A stretch of DNA of 64,000 nucleotides, from positions 1 through 64,000 of the forward strand of contig NZ_FOSQ01000001.1 in assembly GCF_900114315.1 (NCBI RefSeq), written 5' to 3'. Origin of the DNA: Falsiroseomonas stagni DSM 19981 (GTDB taxonomy: Bacteria; Pseudomonadota; Alphaproteobacteria; Acetobacterales; Acetobacteraceae). Under the pieces are notes generated by a model. The model had not been told where the DNA came from, made no database searches, and saw nothing but the letters and a program-made list of their open reading frames with translations. Each line of letters starts with the position of its first letter. Position 1 is the stretch's first letter. A program made the translations under genes and the position numbers. This document shows positions 19,081-28,148 of this stretch, in pieces.

Positions 19081-20565
19081 TCAGCGCACCATGCCCATGA
19101 GCGCGTCCCACATCGACTGGATGGCGGAGATCACGCGCGCATTGGCGGTATAGGCATTCTGCAGCGTCACCATCGACGCCATCTCAGCATCCACGTCGAC
19201 ACCTTCCCGCTTCTGCACCAGCGCATTGATCTGGGTGGCGAGGGTGGCGGTGGTGGTTTCCTCCGCGGTCGCCTCGCCGGCTTCCGTCGCATGGGCGGAG
19301 GTGAGGGCCGCGGCGTAGTCCAGCAGCGCGCGGGGGGGCGAGAAGGAGGAGGCGAGCGTGCCGCCGGGGCCGAGGCCGGTGCCCGGGATCGGGGTATGCG
19401 GCACCCCCGCGGCGCGCTGGTTGCCGAAGGCGAAGTCCAGCACGCGGTCGAGTAGCTTCGTGTAGCCGGCCTGCCCGTTCGGGTTGGGCGGGAAGGCGGG
19501 CACGTCGCTGGTGCCGTCGCGCAGCAGCGCGGGCGCTGCCTTCACGTCGGGGTTCACCATCATGCGCTGCGCGAAGCCGACGGATTGCGCGCTGCCGGAA
19601 GCGGGCGGCGCGGCGCCGTTGCTGTCGGTGAAGAGCGTCAGGCCCTGTTCGCGCAGCCGCCCGGCCATGGTGGCGGCCAGCGTGTCGAGTTCCGCCGTCA
19701 TGCGCGGCAGCGTCTCGTCCCGCAATTCCAGGCCGGCGCCGATGCGGCCGCCGCGCGGCACGTCGGACAGCGGCACGCCGTTCAGCGTCAGCCCCGGTAG
19801 GGTGCCGTCGGGGGCGCCGTGATAGGAACCGGGGGCGACGACGGTATCGGCGATGCCGAGGGGGCTCCCCTTCTCATCCAGCGGCAGCACGGCGCCGCCC
19901 TGCAGGATCAGCGTCAGCGTCCCGTCCTGGCCTTCCGCCGGCGTCACGCCGATGAGGTCGGAAAGCTGGCCGATCGCGGCGTCGCGGCGATCCAGCAGGC
20001 CGCTGTCATCCAGGCCGGCGCTGCGCATCCCGCGCGCCTGCTGGTCCAGCGCGGCGACGTTGCGCAGCAGGCTGTTGGCGGTATCGACATCGGCGCGGAT
20101 GCCGTCCTGCACCGATTGCCGCGCACGGGTCACCGCGGCCGAGAGGTCGTTCAGCTGCGTCGCGACATCCTCCGCGACGCCCAGCGCCTCACCCTGCGCG
20201 GCGGTGTCGTTCGGGTTCGCGCGCAGTTCCGTCAGCCGGTCACGCAGCGCCCCGATGCGGCCGCCGATGCTGGCGCCGTCGGCGGGCGCGCCTTCGAGTT
20301 CCGCGAGCGGGCCGAGCACGCCGGCGCGCAGCGCCGCGGCCGCGGCTTCACCGCGCGCGCCACGGGCTTCGCTGCGCAGCGCGCGGTCCACGTCGCGCTG
20401 GGGCGTGGAGCTGCGGACGCCGGCATCCGATTGTTCGCCGCGCACGGTCTTGCGGGTGTAGCCCTCCACCCCCGCATTCGCGACGTTCTGGGATGTGGCC
20501 TCCATCTGGCGGGAGGTGACGCGGATGCCGGCCGTGGCCCGCAGCAGCGCGGATTCCAGGCTCAT
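19081..20565 (-). CDS. flgK: Flagellar hook-associated protein FlgK (HAP1)
   Basis: 494 residues. The N-terminus SLESALLRATAGIRVTSRQM and NVANAGVEGYTRK is the standard rod/hook-family motif (SxNxANxxTxGYxR). The C-terminus EMASMVTLQNAYTANARVIS closes the coiled coil. The central region is variable. It caps the hook and seats FlgL and the filament. First gene of a flgK-flgL pair. The 152 bp upstream hold only a weak sigma54-like match (GG-N10-GC), which I do not call. Confidence 0.93.
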   Translation of the reverse strand: MSLESALLRATAGIRVTSRQMEATSQNVANAGVEGYTRKTVRGEQSDAGVRSSTPQRDVDRALRSEARGARGEAAAAALRAGVLGPLAELEGAPADGASIGGRIGALRDRLTELRANPNDTAAQGEALGVAEDVATQLNDLSAAVTRARQSVQDGIRADVDTANSLLRNVAALDQQARGMRSAGLDDSGLLDRRDAAIGQLSDLIGVTPAEGQDGTLTLILQGGAVLPLDEKGSPLGIADTVVAPGSYHGAPDGTLPGLTLNGVPLSDVPRGGRIGAGLELRDETLPRMTAELDTLAATMAGRLREQGLTLFTDSNGAAPPASGSAQSVGFAQRMMVNPDVKAAPALLRDGTSDVPAFPPNPNGQAGYTKLLDRVLDFAFGNQRAAGVPHTPIPGTGLGPGGTLASSFSPPRALLDYAAALTSAHATEAGEATAEETTTATLATQINALVQKREGVDVDAEMASMVTLQNAYTANARVISAIQSMWDALMGMVR

Positions 20566-20717
20566 GACGGCGATCCCTCTGCCTTGCAGGCTTCCATCCC
20601 GGCCACCGCTTCATCCTCCGCCAGGATGTTCCCGGCCTGTCTGGGTCTTCCAAGCCGGAAGGCCGCCAGGGCGGCACTCCGACCGAGGGAGGAGACGCCC
20701 GGGATGTGACCCCTGGA

Positions 20718-23219
20718 TTAACCGTTGCCGCCTTCGGCGGCAGGGGAGGAGGCGGGAAGGTCGGCGGGCGCCGCCGCTGGCGCGTCTGGCAGGTGGATGG
20801 TGAAGATGGCGCCGTCCGGCCCGTTCTCCGCCGCGATGCGCCCGCCCATCGCCACCACCAGGCCATGGCAGATGGACAGGCCGAGCCCGGTACCGCGATC
20901 GGGGCCCTTGGTCGTGACGAAGGGTTCGAACATCCGGTCCAGCACCAGGCCGGGCAGGCCGCCGCCGCTGTCGGCTACGCGCAATTCGGTGAAGCCATCG
21001 GCCGCCGGCTTCGCGGCAAGGCTGATCCAGCGCGGGGCTTCCGGCGGCAGGGCGGCCAGCACGTCCCCGGCATTGGCGAGGAGGTTGGCCAGCACCTGTT
21101 CCAGCGCGACCAGGTGGCCCATGACGACGGGCGATGGGTCGCCGAGCGTGCAGCGGACCTCGATCCCCGCTTCGCGCAGCGTGCCGCCGGTCAGCGCCAT
21201 GGCGCCTTCCACCGCTTCGGCCAGCGGCACGGGCTGGGGTGGCGCATGCTCGTCCACGCCGCGGGCGAAGCGGCGCAGATGCTCGATCAGCGCGGCGGCG
21301 CGCTGGGTGTAGCCGGCGATGCGGTCCAGCCGCTGTTCCGCGACATCCACGCGGTCGCGCCGCATGGCGGTGCGGGCATTGTTGGCGGCCAGCGCGATGG
21401 CCTGCAGCGGCTGCTTCAGTTCATGCGCCAGGCCGGCCGACATCTCCCCCAGCGAAGCCAGGCGCGCGGCGGCGATGGCGCGGGCATCGGCGGCGCGTTC
21501 GGCGGTGACATCGGCGATGTAGCCGACGGCATCCGCGCTGCCATCGGGCAGGCGCGCGATGACGGTCAGCGTCACCTTCACCGCCAGCAGCCGGCCATCG
21601 GCGCAGCGTATCCGCAGATCCTTCGACCATTCATCGGCGCCGGCGAACAGCGTGCGGTCCCCGGTATAGCCGGCCTGCGGCGGATCGAAGATCGCGCGCA
21701 GCCCGCCGGGGGCGTTGATCCGGTCGTAGGGCCAGCCGGTCAAGCGTTCGATGGAGCGGCTGACATAGGTCTTGGTCCCGCGGCCATTGGGCGCGATGGT
21801 CACGCGGAAGACCACGATGGGCGCCGCTTCCAGCGTGCGGTCCAACTCCCGCCGCGCGGCTTCCACCTGTGCCGCTGCCTCCCGCTCCGCCGTCACGTCC
21901 CGGCTGTAGCCCACGACCTCTCCCCCGCCATCGGCGCGGATCGACAGGCGATGGAGGCTGGTGGCCAGGGTGGGGCGGGGCGCGAAGGCGGATGGCGCCA
22001 CCCATTCGAAGCCGGCCGTGCCCGTGGCCAGCGCCTCCAGCAGCGCGGCACGCAGCGCGTCCTCCGGGGGGTCCTGCGCGCCGCCGGCGCGGTAGAGCAG
22101 GCGGGCCGTGCCATCTGCCGTGACATCGAGGAGGAAGAGGCCGACGGGCAGCCCGGCATGCAGCCGTTCCACCTGTTCGCGCCCCTGGCGCAGCACCGCG
22201 GCCATGTCGGCCAGCGCCATGTTGCGCCGCGCGACGCGACCGAAGAGCAGCGCCAGCAGCACGCCGGCCGAGAGGGCGAGGACCGCGGCGCGCGCCGCGC
22301 CCCGCAGCATCGGCATCGCCTCCATCTCCGCTTCCGCATCCACGGCGGCGAAGGCGATCAGGTTGGTGTCGTCCACCGCCTGCACGGCCATGAACTGGTC
22401 GCGGCCGCTGACCTGATTGGCCTGCCGGAAGGTGAAGCTCCCGCCGCGCCGCAGCGAGGCGACCGCCTCGGCCGGCAACGGGATGATGAGGCCGAGGAGC
22501 GAGGCGACATCATGGCTCCGCGCCAGCAATTCGCCTTCCTGCCGCAGGATGGCGACGACGTCGTTCGACCGCGGCGTCATCTGCGCGAGGCGGGCGGAGA
22601 CGTCGCGCGGGCTGATGGAGGCGATCACGATACCGGCGAAGCGCCCGGCCTCATCCTCCAGCCGCGCGACGGCGGCGAAAAGCGGCTGGGTGGTGGCGCG
22701 GCCGGCGAAGGGCGCGCTGACGGGCAGGCCCTGCTGGCCGGAAGCGGCCTCCATGAAATAGGGGCGGTCGGCGACGGAGAAGGGGCGGATCTCCGGATCC
22801 GAATGCCACACCGTCTCCCCGGCCGGGCCGGCGATGATGATGTTGGCGAGTGTGGTGCGACCCGCCGCGGCTTCGCTGATGATGGCGCGCATCATCTGCT
22901 CCGTCTCCCGCCGCGCGCTGTCGTCGCCGCTGAGGCGGTGCGCCATCCAGCGGCGCGCCAGCACGGCGGCGAAACTGGCATCGTCCACGACATGGGAGGC
23001 GACGTGCCCGACCGCGGCGGCGGCGGCACCGGCGCGGAGATAGGCGTCCTGCGCGCTGAGCTTCTCCGCCCGGTCGATCACCGCCTCCGCCACCAGCCAG
23101 GCGGGCAAGGCGACGAGCAGGACGAGGACGACGAGCACGGTACGCGTCGCGCCGTTGCCGCTTCTGCTGTCCTTGCCGAGGAGACCGGCGCGAAGTCCCA
23201 TGATTGCCCATAGCCCCAT
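20718..23219 (-). CDS. Membrane histidine kinase with Cache-like sensor and two PAS-like regions
   Basis: 833 residues. Membrane segments at about 25-45 (RTVLVVLVLLVALPAWLVAE) and 315-335 flank a periplasmic Cache-like sensor with RPYFMEAASGQQGLPVSAPF. Two PAS-like blocks follow, ending VVGYSRDVTAE and AVGYIADVTAE. The kinase core has the H-box SLGEMSAGLAHELKQPLQAI, N-box NLLANAGDVLA, G1 VADSGGGLP, F-box MFEPFVTTK and G2 GTGLGLSICHG. It should autophosphorylate in response to an extracytoplasmic ligand. No response regulator gene is adjacent on the strand. A close paralogue of the same layout lies at 25.8 kb. Confidence 0.9.
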   Translation of the reverse strand: MGLWAIMGLRAGLLGKDSRSGNGATRTVLVVLVLLVALPAWLVAEAVIDRAEKLSAQDAYLRAGAAAAAVGHVASHVVDDASFAAVLARRWMAHRLSGDDSARRETEQMMRAIISEAAAGRTTLANIIIAGPAGETVWHSDPEIRPFSVADRPYFMEAASGQQGLPVSAPFAGRATTQPLFAAVARLEDEAGRFAGIVIASISPRDVSARLAQMTPRSNDVVAILRQEGELLARSHDVASLLGLIIPLPAEAVASLRRGGSFTFRQANQVSGRDQFMAVQAVDDTNLIAFAAVDAEAEMEAMPMLRGAARAAVLALSAGVLLALLFGRVARRNMALADMAAVLRQGREQVERLHAGLPVGLFLLDVTADGTARLLYRAGGAQDPPEDALRAALLEALATGTAGFEWVAPSAFAPRPTLATSLHRLSIRADGGGEVVGYSRDVTAEREAAAQVEAARRELDRTLEAAPIVVFRVTIAPNGRGTKTYVSRSIERLTGWPYDRINAPGGLRAIFDPPQAGYTGDRTLFAGADEWSKDLRIRCADGRLLAVKVTLTVIARLPDGSADAVGYIADVTAERAADARAIAAARLASLGEMSAGLAHELKQPLQAIALAANNARTAMRRDRVDVAEQRLDRIAGYTQRAAALIEHLRRFARGVDEHAPPQPVPLAEAVEGAMALTGGTLREAGIEVRCTLGDPSPVVMGHLVALEQVLANLLANAGDVLAALPPEAPRWISLAAKPAADGFTELRVADSGGGLPGLVLDRMFEPFVTTKGPDRGTGLGLSICHGLVVAMGGRIAAENGPDGAIFTIHLPDAPAAAPADLPASSPAAEGGNG

Positions 23220-23251
23220 CCGGGCCGGCGTGGAAACGTTCTTCCGCCCGA

Positions 23252-24472
23252 TCAGGCGGCGCCTTCGGCCGGCACCCAGCCGGCTGCGGCATCACGCCCC
23301 GCTTCCATGGACGCCATGCGCGCCAGCATGATCAGGGCCGCGGCGTAATAGTCCGTCGCCGTGGCGACGGGCGGGAATGCCGGCCGGACGATGCCGCCGG
23401 CCTGGCGCGCGGCCAGGGTCAGCGCGGCCACGGCGCGCACCCCCTCATGCCCGGGATAGGGGGACAGCGCGCCGGTGTGCAGATCGGTCCAGGCCGGCAG
23501 CGTGTCCGGCCGCGCGGCTTCCCAGAAGGTCGCCGCGGCGCGCACCGCCTCCGCCTCATGCAGCCCGGCCCAGGCCAGGTAGAGCGGCACGCGGATGGCA
23601 TCCCAGGAGAAGCGGGGCGGCCAGCCCGTGGCGGGTGTCATGCGCCCGGTCGCGGCATCGATGTGCAGCCAGTCCGGCGGCAGGCGCCAGGCGCCGAAGC
23701 GGCCGGCGGCCAGGATGTGGCGGCCATCGGCTTCCAGCCGGCGGATCTCCGTCCCCGGCACCAGGGCGGCGAGGGAGCGGATGGCGGGCAGGTTGTAGTA
23801 GGACGGATTGACCACGCAGGCATTGGGGCGCGTGAAGCCATAGGCGCCCGGCAGCAGCACGGTGCGGCCGGCGATGTCGCGCGTGCAGAGCTTCACGATG
23901 TCCTGCGTGATGGCGGCGGCCAGGTCTTCCCAGGCCGGCACGGACCAGCGCTCGGCGGCGCGCTGCAGCGCCCAGGCGATGGCGATGTCGCCGTCGGTGG
24001 CATTGTTGTTGTCGGGTACGGCAATCGCCTGGTGCGGCCGCCATGACCAGGCGAAGAGATTGTCGCGGGGCCGGGCGAGATTGGTGCGCGTCCAACCGAG
24101 GATGCGTTCGAAGCTGACGCGGTCGCCGCACCATTCGGCGAGCAGCATCGCGAAGCCCTGGCCTTCGGAATGGGAGACGCCGCCATTGCCGCTGTCGATC
24201 ACGCGGCCATCGCGGGTCACAAAGCGGTCGCGGAATTCGCGCCATTCCGCGATGTCGCGGCTGTCGGCGCTGGAGGCGAGCGGGGGCGCGGGGGGGAGGT
24301 GCAGGATGCCGGGATTCGCCGCCGGGGCGGCGACGGTGCGCGGGCGGAGCGTCAGGCTTGCCGCGGCGCCGAGGCCGAGGGTCAGCAGGGCACGCCGCCC
24401 GGGCAGCACGGCACCAGGCCGCGCGGGTTGCGCGGGCGCTGGCGGCGTGCAGGACGCTTCAGTGATGGCCAC
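23252..24472 (-). CDS. Exported GH8 endo-beta-1,4-glucanase (cellulase, BcsZ/CMCax type)
   Basis: 406 residues from the GTG at 24472, with GGAGGAG seven bases upstream; an in-frame extension to 24595 lacks such support. The N-terminus has a twin-arginine-like signal (PGRRALLTLGLGAAASLTL). The GH8 fold shows the catalytic Glu motif SHSEGQGFAMLLAEW, NATDGDIAIAWALQRA with the catalytic/binding Asp, and the late FSWDAIRVPLYLAW segment. It hydrolyses beta-1,4-glucan and in cellulose producers trims or orders nascent cellulose. No cellulose synthase (bcsA/B) is in view. Context with kinases and an EAL protein hints at biofilm control. Confidence 0.88.
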   Translation of the reverse strand: MAITEASCTPPAPAQPARPGAVLPGRRALLTLGLGAAASLTLRPRTVAAPAANPGILHLPPAPPLASSADSRDIAEWREFRDRFVTRDGRVIDSGNGGVSHSEGQGFAMLLAEWCGDRVSFERILGWTRTNLARPRDNLFAWSWRPHQAIAVPDNNNATDGDIAIAWALQRAAERWSVPAWEDLAAAITQDIVKLCTRDIAGRTVLLPGAYGFTRPNACVVNPSYYNLPAIRSLAALVPGTEIRRLEADGRHILAAGRFGAWRLPPDWLHIDAATGRMTPATGWPPRFSWDAIRVPLYLAWAGLHEAEAVRAAATFWEAARPDTLPAWTDLHTGALSPYPGHEGVRAVAALTLAARQAGGIVRPAFPPVATATDYYAAALIMLARMASMEAGRDAAAGWVPAEGAA

Positions 24473-24707
24473 GGTACTCCTCCGCACCGTCCAGGGCTCC
24501 CCTCCTGGGGCATGACGGGCTTGGCACATCGTTGCCGCATTGCGTCGTGAAATGCGCGTCGGGTTCGGTCGTGAAGGTTCAGAGACGGGCCGCAAGCATC
24601 GGAAAACGCCGGGGAAAATTCAGCGTGTTTCGTGCGGCGCCCGGAACGGCAAAACCCGCCCGGAGAAGCCATCCGGGTGGGTCCTGGTCTGGATTGTTAA
24701 GGGTTGC

Positions 24708-24725
24708 CGGGGGCTTCGGCCCCCG
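24708..24725 (-). terminator. Hairpin with UUCG/CGAA tetraloop
   Basis: CGGGGGC-TTCG-GCCCCCG, a perfect 7-bp stem, seven bases after the TGA of the minus-strand regulator at 24732. There is no U tract. Confidence 0.6.
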
Positions 24726-24731
24726 CCGCCG

Positions 24732-25508
24732 TCAGGCGGCCTCTGCCCACGCCTTGGCCGGGCTGGTCAGGCGGTTCGGGCGGCGCAGATGGCCATCGGC
24801 GAAGCGCGACCGGGCGGCGGCGATGGCGGACAGCGGCGGTTCCTCCGCCATGTAGCCGCGGCCCCAGGCGGTGCGGATGAATTCCGCGGCGCCGGCCGCG
24901 GCCAGCTTGCGGCGCACCTTGCAGATGAAGACATCGAGGGTGCGGCTGTCCGGGCCTTCATCCGACCCGTAGAGGCGCTGCAGGAAGTCGGCCTTCGTCA
25001 CCAGGCTGCCGCGGCGCAGGAACAGCATCTCCAGCACGTCGAATTCGCGGCGGGTGATGCGGACATCGCGGCCATCGACGGTGAGGGCGAGTTTCGCCTG
25101 GTCCAGCGTGGTGTTGCCGATGGTGATCCAGGCGGAGAGGTGGCCGAGCATGCGGCGCTGCAGGGCGCGCAGGCGGACGACGAGGGTGGTGATCGCCATC
25201 GGCGCCATCAGCACATCGTCGGCGCCGGCATCCAGGGCCTCCGACTCGCTCTCCGGCGTCGCGGACGCCACCAGCACCACGACGGGAACGCCGAGCCGCT
25301 GCCGCGCCACCGCGCGGATGCCGGCGATGACGGCGTGGCTGAGGCCGGCGGCCTCGATCAGGATGGCGTCGTAGGGCCCGGTCTGGGCGGCGACGGCGCC
25401 GGGATCATCATCCAGCGCGACGGTATCCACCATCAGGCCTTCGTGCCCCAGGGCAACCTTCAGCCTGTGTCCCGCCGGCAGGGTGGAAGCGACAACCAGA
25501 ATGCGCAT
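24732..25508 (-). CDS. CtrA-like winged-helix regulator with degenerate receiver
   Basis: 258 residues. The receiver-like N-terminus lacks the acidic pair (MRILVVASTLPAG), has Glu in place of the phospho-acceptor Asp (AILIEAAGL) and no conserved Lys (VLMAPMA). The Glu could mimic phosphorylation. The C-terminal winged helix is CtrA-like: VRITRREFDVLEMLFLRRG, TLDVFICKVRRKLAAAG and WGRGYMAEEPP, followed by a ~30-residue tail. Very similar in layout to the regulator at 15.4 kb. It lies between the GH8 cellulase and the second membrane kinase. Probably a constitutive or differently controlled DNA-binding protein. Confidence 0.85.
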   Translation of the reverse strand: MRILVVASTLPAGHRLKVALGHEGLMVDTVALDDDPGAVAAQTGPYDAILIEAAGLSHAVIAGIRAVARQRLGVPVVVLVASATPESESEALDAGADDVLMAPMAITTLVVRLRALQRRMLGHLSAWITIGNTTLDQAKLALTVDGRDVRITRREFDVLEMLFLRRGSLVTKADFLQRLYGSDEGPDSRTLDVFICKVRRKLAAAGAAEFIRTAWGRGYMAEEPPLSAIAAARSRFADGHLRRPNRLTSPAKAWAEAA

Positions 25509-25807
25509 GTCGGTATCCCTCGCGATCTTCGCCCGGCAGCGAACGATGTTCGTCCGCCCTCGATCCGTAACGACATCACTGTCGCCGCAGGGGGTCTCAG
25601 GATCGAGTCGGCTTTCTTAAGGGTTGGTCACCGCCGCGGACTCTCGTTCATGTGTTTGGTCGACTCTGTCAGGAAATGTCCGGTACCGCGGCCCGAACTG
25701 TCAGCCCTGTGTCCGTGGCCATGCCGGTCGCGGCGTGGGGAAGGCGCTGCCGGGGAGATGCCCCAGGCCGAGTTGCATCAGGCCAATCTGCGCCAGGCTG
25801 GCGTGCG
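25509..25807. other. 299-bp intergenic region, no gene seen
   Basis: No supported reading frame. It holds TTAAGGGTTG at 25617-25626, a CtrA half-site-like word that is not followed by a second TTAA at the right distance, and a somewhat less GC-rich stretch around 25550-25690 that may contain the promoter of the regulator at 25508. Confidence 0.4.
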
Positions 25808-27967
25808 TCAGGCCTGTCGTGCCGGGTCGTCGACTTTCGAGGCGACCGTGCCGGCGATGGGGAAGGTCAGCGTCATCACCGCGCCGTCGGGCCCATTGGT
25901 GGCGGAGATGGAACCGCCGAAGGCCTTCATGGCGGCATGGACCAGCGGCAGGCCGAGCCCGGTGCCCTTGCCCGGGGCCTTGGTGGTGAAGAAGGGCTCG
26001 AACAGCCGGTCCAGGTGGCTGGCGGGGATGCCGCCGCCGCTGTCGGCGATGGTCATGGTGACCACTGGCCCTTCGACCGCGGCGGCGATCCTGATCCAGC
26101 CTTGGGCCTCCCGATCGGGACGGTGTTCCTCGATCGCGTCCCGGGCGTTCATCAGCAGGTTCACGATGGCCTGTTCCAGCGGCACCAGCCGCGCCATCAC
26201 CGGCGGCAGGTCGGCCGGCAGGTCGATCGCGAGATCGATGCCGGCGGCATGCAGCGCGCCATTGGTGAGGACCGAGGCGCCTTCCACGGCCCGGGCCAGG
26301 GGAAGCGGCCCCGGTTCCCCTTCATCCGACCGGCCGAAGACGCGCAGGTGGTCCACGATGTCGCGGGCGCGCTGCGCCTGCTGGCCGATGCGTGACAACC
26401 GTTCCTGGATGTCCGGCAGCGCGGCGCCGCCGCGGCGCTGCAGGGCGCGGGAGGCATTGTCGGCGGCCAGCGACATCACGGCGAGGGGCTGGTTCAGTTC
26501 ATGCGCCAGGCCGGTCGCCATCTCGCCCAGCGTTGTCAGGCGGCCGGCATTCTGCAGCTTCGCCTGGATGGCGCGTTCATCGGAGATATCGGCGATGTAG
26601 CCCACCATCTCGACCGATCCGTCGGCGCGGCGGTCGACGACGCGGGCCGAATCCCGCGCCCAGATCCACTGGCCATCGGCGCGGCGGATGCGGAATTCGC
26701 GCTGGCCTTCCCCGTGCAGGGCCACGCCGGCGTAGAAATCCGCCTGGCGCGCGGCATCGTCCGGTTCCATCAGGTCATGCGGATCAGGCATGTCGAGAAG
26801 GTGGGACGCGGTCCAGCCGATGACGCGTTCGGCGCTTTCGCTGGCATGGGTCAGGGTGAAGCTGCCATCGGGGCGGATGTCCCCACCATAGATGAGGCCC
26901 GGCAGGCCGGCGATCCGGCGCGCATAGGTCATGCTGGCGGCCTGGGCCAGGGACCGTTCGATATCCGCCGTCTCCGCTGCCCGCCGGGCCACGGCGCGGG
27001 CGCGCAGCGACAGGCCGACCCAGACCATCATCAGGGTCATGGCACCACCGGCCCCGGCGGTCAGGCGGACCAGCAGGGCCAGGTTGGCGACGCCGGCCTG
27101 GCTGGCGGCATAGTCCTGGATGTAGGCGACCGTCAGCGGCGTGCCCGCGACCCGGCGCCAGGCGGTGATGCTGGCCTGCCCTTCCGGTGTGTTGCGGAGG
27201 GTGGATCCCGTCATCTGGTCCGGCTGGGCGCGCCGCAGCGGGTCATCCGCCGACAGTTCCGTGCCGATGGCGGTGCCGGGCAGGCGGCTATGGGCGGCGC
27301 GCAGCGTGCCGCGCAGGATCATCGCGCTGTCCTGCGGCCGGAACTGGATGTCCGCCAGCGCATCGGACAGGTCGTGCAGGTCCATCGAGACGACGGCGAC
27401 GCCGGAGAAGCCGCCGTCGGAGGCCAGCAGCGGGCGGGTCAGCTGCACCGTCCAGCGCTGGCTGACGCGGCCTACCAGGGGGATGCTGACGAACAGGCTG
27501 CGCAGGCCGCGGGCATGGACCTGGAAATGTTCCCGGTCACCGAGATGGACGGGCGCGCCGGAGCCGGGGATGGAGGACCACAGCATCCAGCCGTCGCCGC
27601 CGATGATGGCGACCTGGACGAAGCCGAACTGGCCGGCATTCACGGTGCTGGCCAGTTCGGTCTCGATCGCCGAACGGCCCTGGTCGTTGCCGGATTCGCG
27701 CAGCACCAGCCATGACTGGGTCAGGCGGTGCAGCACCTCCACCGCTTCCAGGCGGCGGAGCAGCACCTGGTGCACGACATCGGCGGCGGCCTCCGCTTCC
27801 ACCCGCGCGCTTTCCGTCGCGTCCCGGGACAGGCGGGCGATCAGCGCTTCCCCGGCGAACAGCAGGGCGGCGGCGATGCACAGCGCGGCGGTCCAGGCCA
27901 GCCAGCGCCGTGGCGCGCCCCGCGCGGATGCGACGCGGACGTTCATGAGACGGGTCGCGAGGGGCAT
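25808..27967 (-). CDS. Membrane histidine kinase with Cache-like sensor and PAS domain
   Basis: 719 residues from the ATG at 27967; a further ATG at 27946 is possible, and neither has a clear ribosome site. A membrane helix (WLAWTAALCIAAALLFAGEAL) precedes a Cache-type sensor with HLGDREHFQVHARGLRSLFVS and VGRVSQRWTVQLTRPL. A second helix near 300-325 and a PAS/PAC region (EFRIRRADGQWIWARDSARV) follow. Kinase core: H-box TLGEMATGLAHELNQPLAVM, N-box NLLMNARDAIEEH, G1 IADSGGGIP, F-box LFEPFFTTKAPGKGTGLGLP. Its likely partner is the regulator at 28.1-28.9 kb, upstream on the same strand. Paralogue of the kinase at 20.7 kb. Confidence 0.88.
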   Translation of the reverse strand: MPLATRLMNVRVASARGAPRRWLAWTAALCIAAALLFAGEALIARLSRDATESARVEAEAAADVVHQVLLRRLEAVEVLHRLTQSWLVLRESGNDQGRSAIETELASTVNAGQFGFVQVAIIGGDGWMLWSSIPGSGAPVHLGDREHFQVHARGLRSLFVSIPLVGRVSQRWTVQLTRPLLASDGGFSGVAVVSMDLHDLSDALADIQFRPQDSAMILRGTLRAAHSRLPGTAIGTELSADDPLRRAQPDQMTGSTLRNTPEGQASITAWRRVAGTPLTVAYIQDYAASQAGVANLALLVRLTAGAGGAMTLMMVWVGLSLRARAVARRAAETADIERSLAQAASMTYARRIAGLPGLIYGGDIRPDGSFTLTHASESAERVIGWTASHLLDMPDPHDLMEPDDAARQADFYAGVALHGEGQREFRIRRADGQWIWARDSARVVDRRADGSVEMVGYIADISDERAIQAKLQNAGRLTTLGEMATGLAHELNQPLAVMSLAADNASRALQRRGGAALPDIQERLSRIGQQAQRARDIVDHLRVFGRSDEGEPGPLPLARAVEGASVLTNGALHAAGIDLAIDLPADLPPVMARLVPLEQAIVNLLMNARDAIEEHRPDREAQGWIRIAAAVEGPVVTMTIADSGGGIPASHLDRLFEPFFTTKAPGKGTGLGLPLVHAAMKAFGGSISATNGPDGAVMTLTFPIAGTVASKVDDPARQA

Positions 27968-28041
27968 GGGGGGAATGCGGTAGGGCCTGGTGGGGTGCAG
28001 CCGGCGGCACCTTGGCGGGCTTGTGTTGCCGAAGTGTGGCG

Positions 28042-28059
28042 GCCGGCGCGCGCGCCGGC
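28042..28059 (-). terminator. 18-bp perfect GC palindrome after the response regulator
   Basis: GCCGGCGCG-CGCGCCGGC lies 90 bp after the regulator stop and 75 bp before the kinase start. It could attenuate read-through between the two. There is no U tract. Confidence 0.4.
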
Positions 28060-28148
28060 GCATGGGGGCGCGCAGCCGGCGTGCGCGGACGCCGGGCTGG
28101 CGCGGGGGCTCCGCAGGGAAGCCGGGCTGCCTCCCTTATTCACCGGCG

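Noticed and set aside
20566-20717. Sigma54-like TGGCGG...GGCTT upstream of flgK
   Set aside because: GG-N10-GC spacing is present, but both flanks depart from consensus; too weak in GC-rich DNA.
24697-25626. Two identical TTAAGGGTTG words (24697-24706 and 25617-25626) as CtrA sites
   Set aside because: A full CtrA site needs TTAA-N7-TTAA; the second TTAA is absent in both. One copy lies downstream of a gene.
20706-26600. Long forward frames opposite the two histidine kinases and nearby genes
   Set aside because: No recognisable domain; opposite strand has intact H, N, G1, F and G2 boxes.
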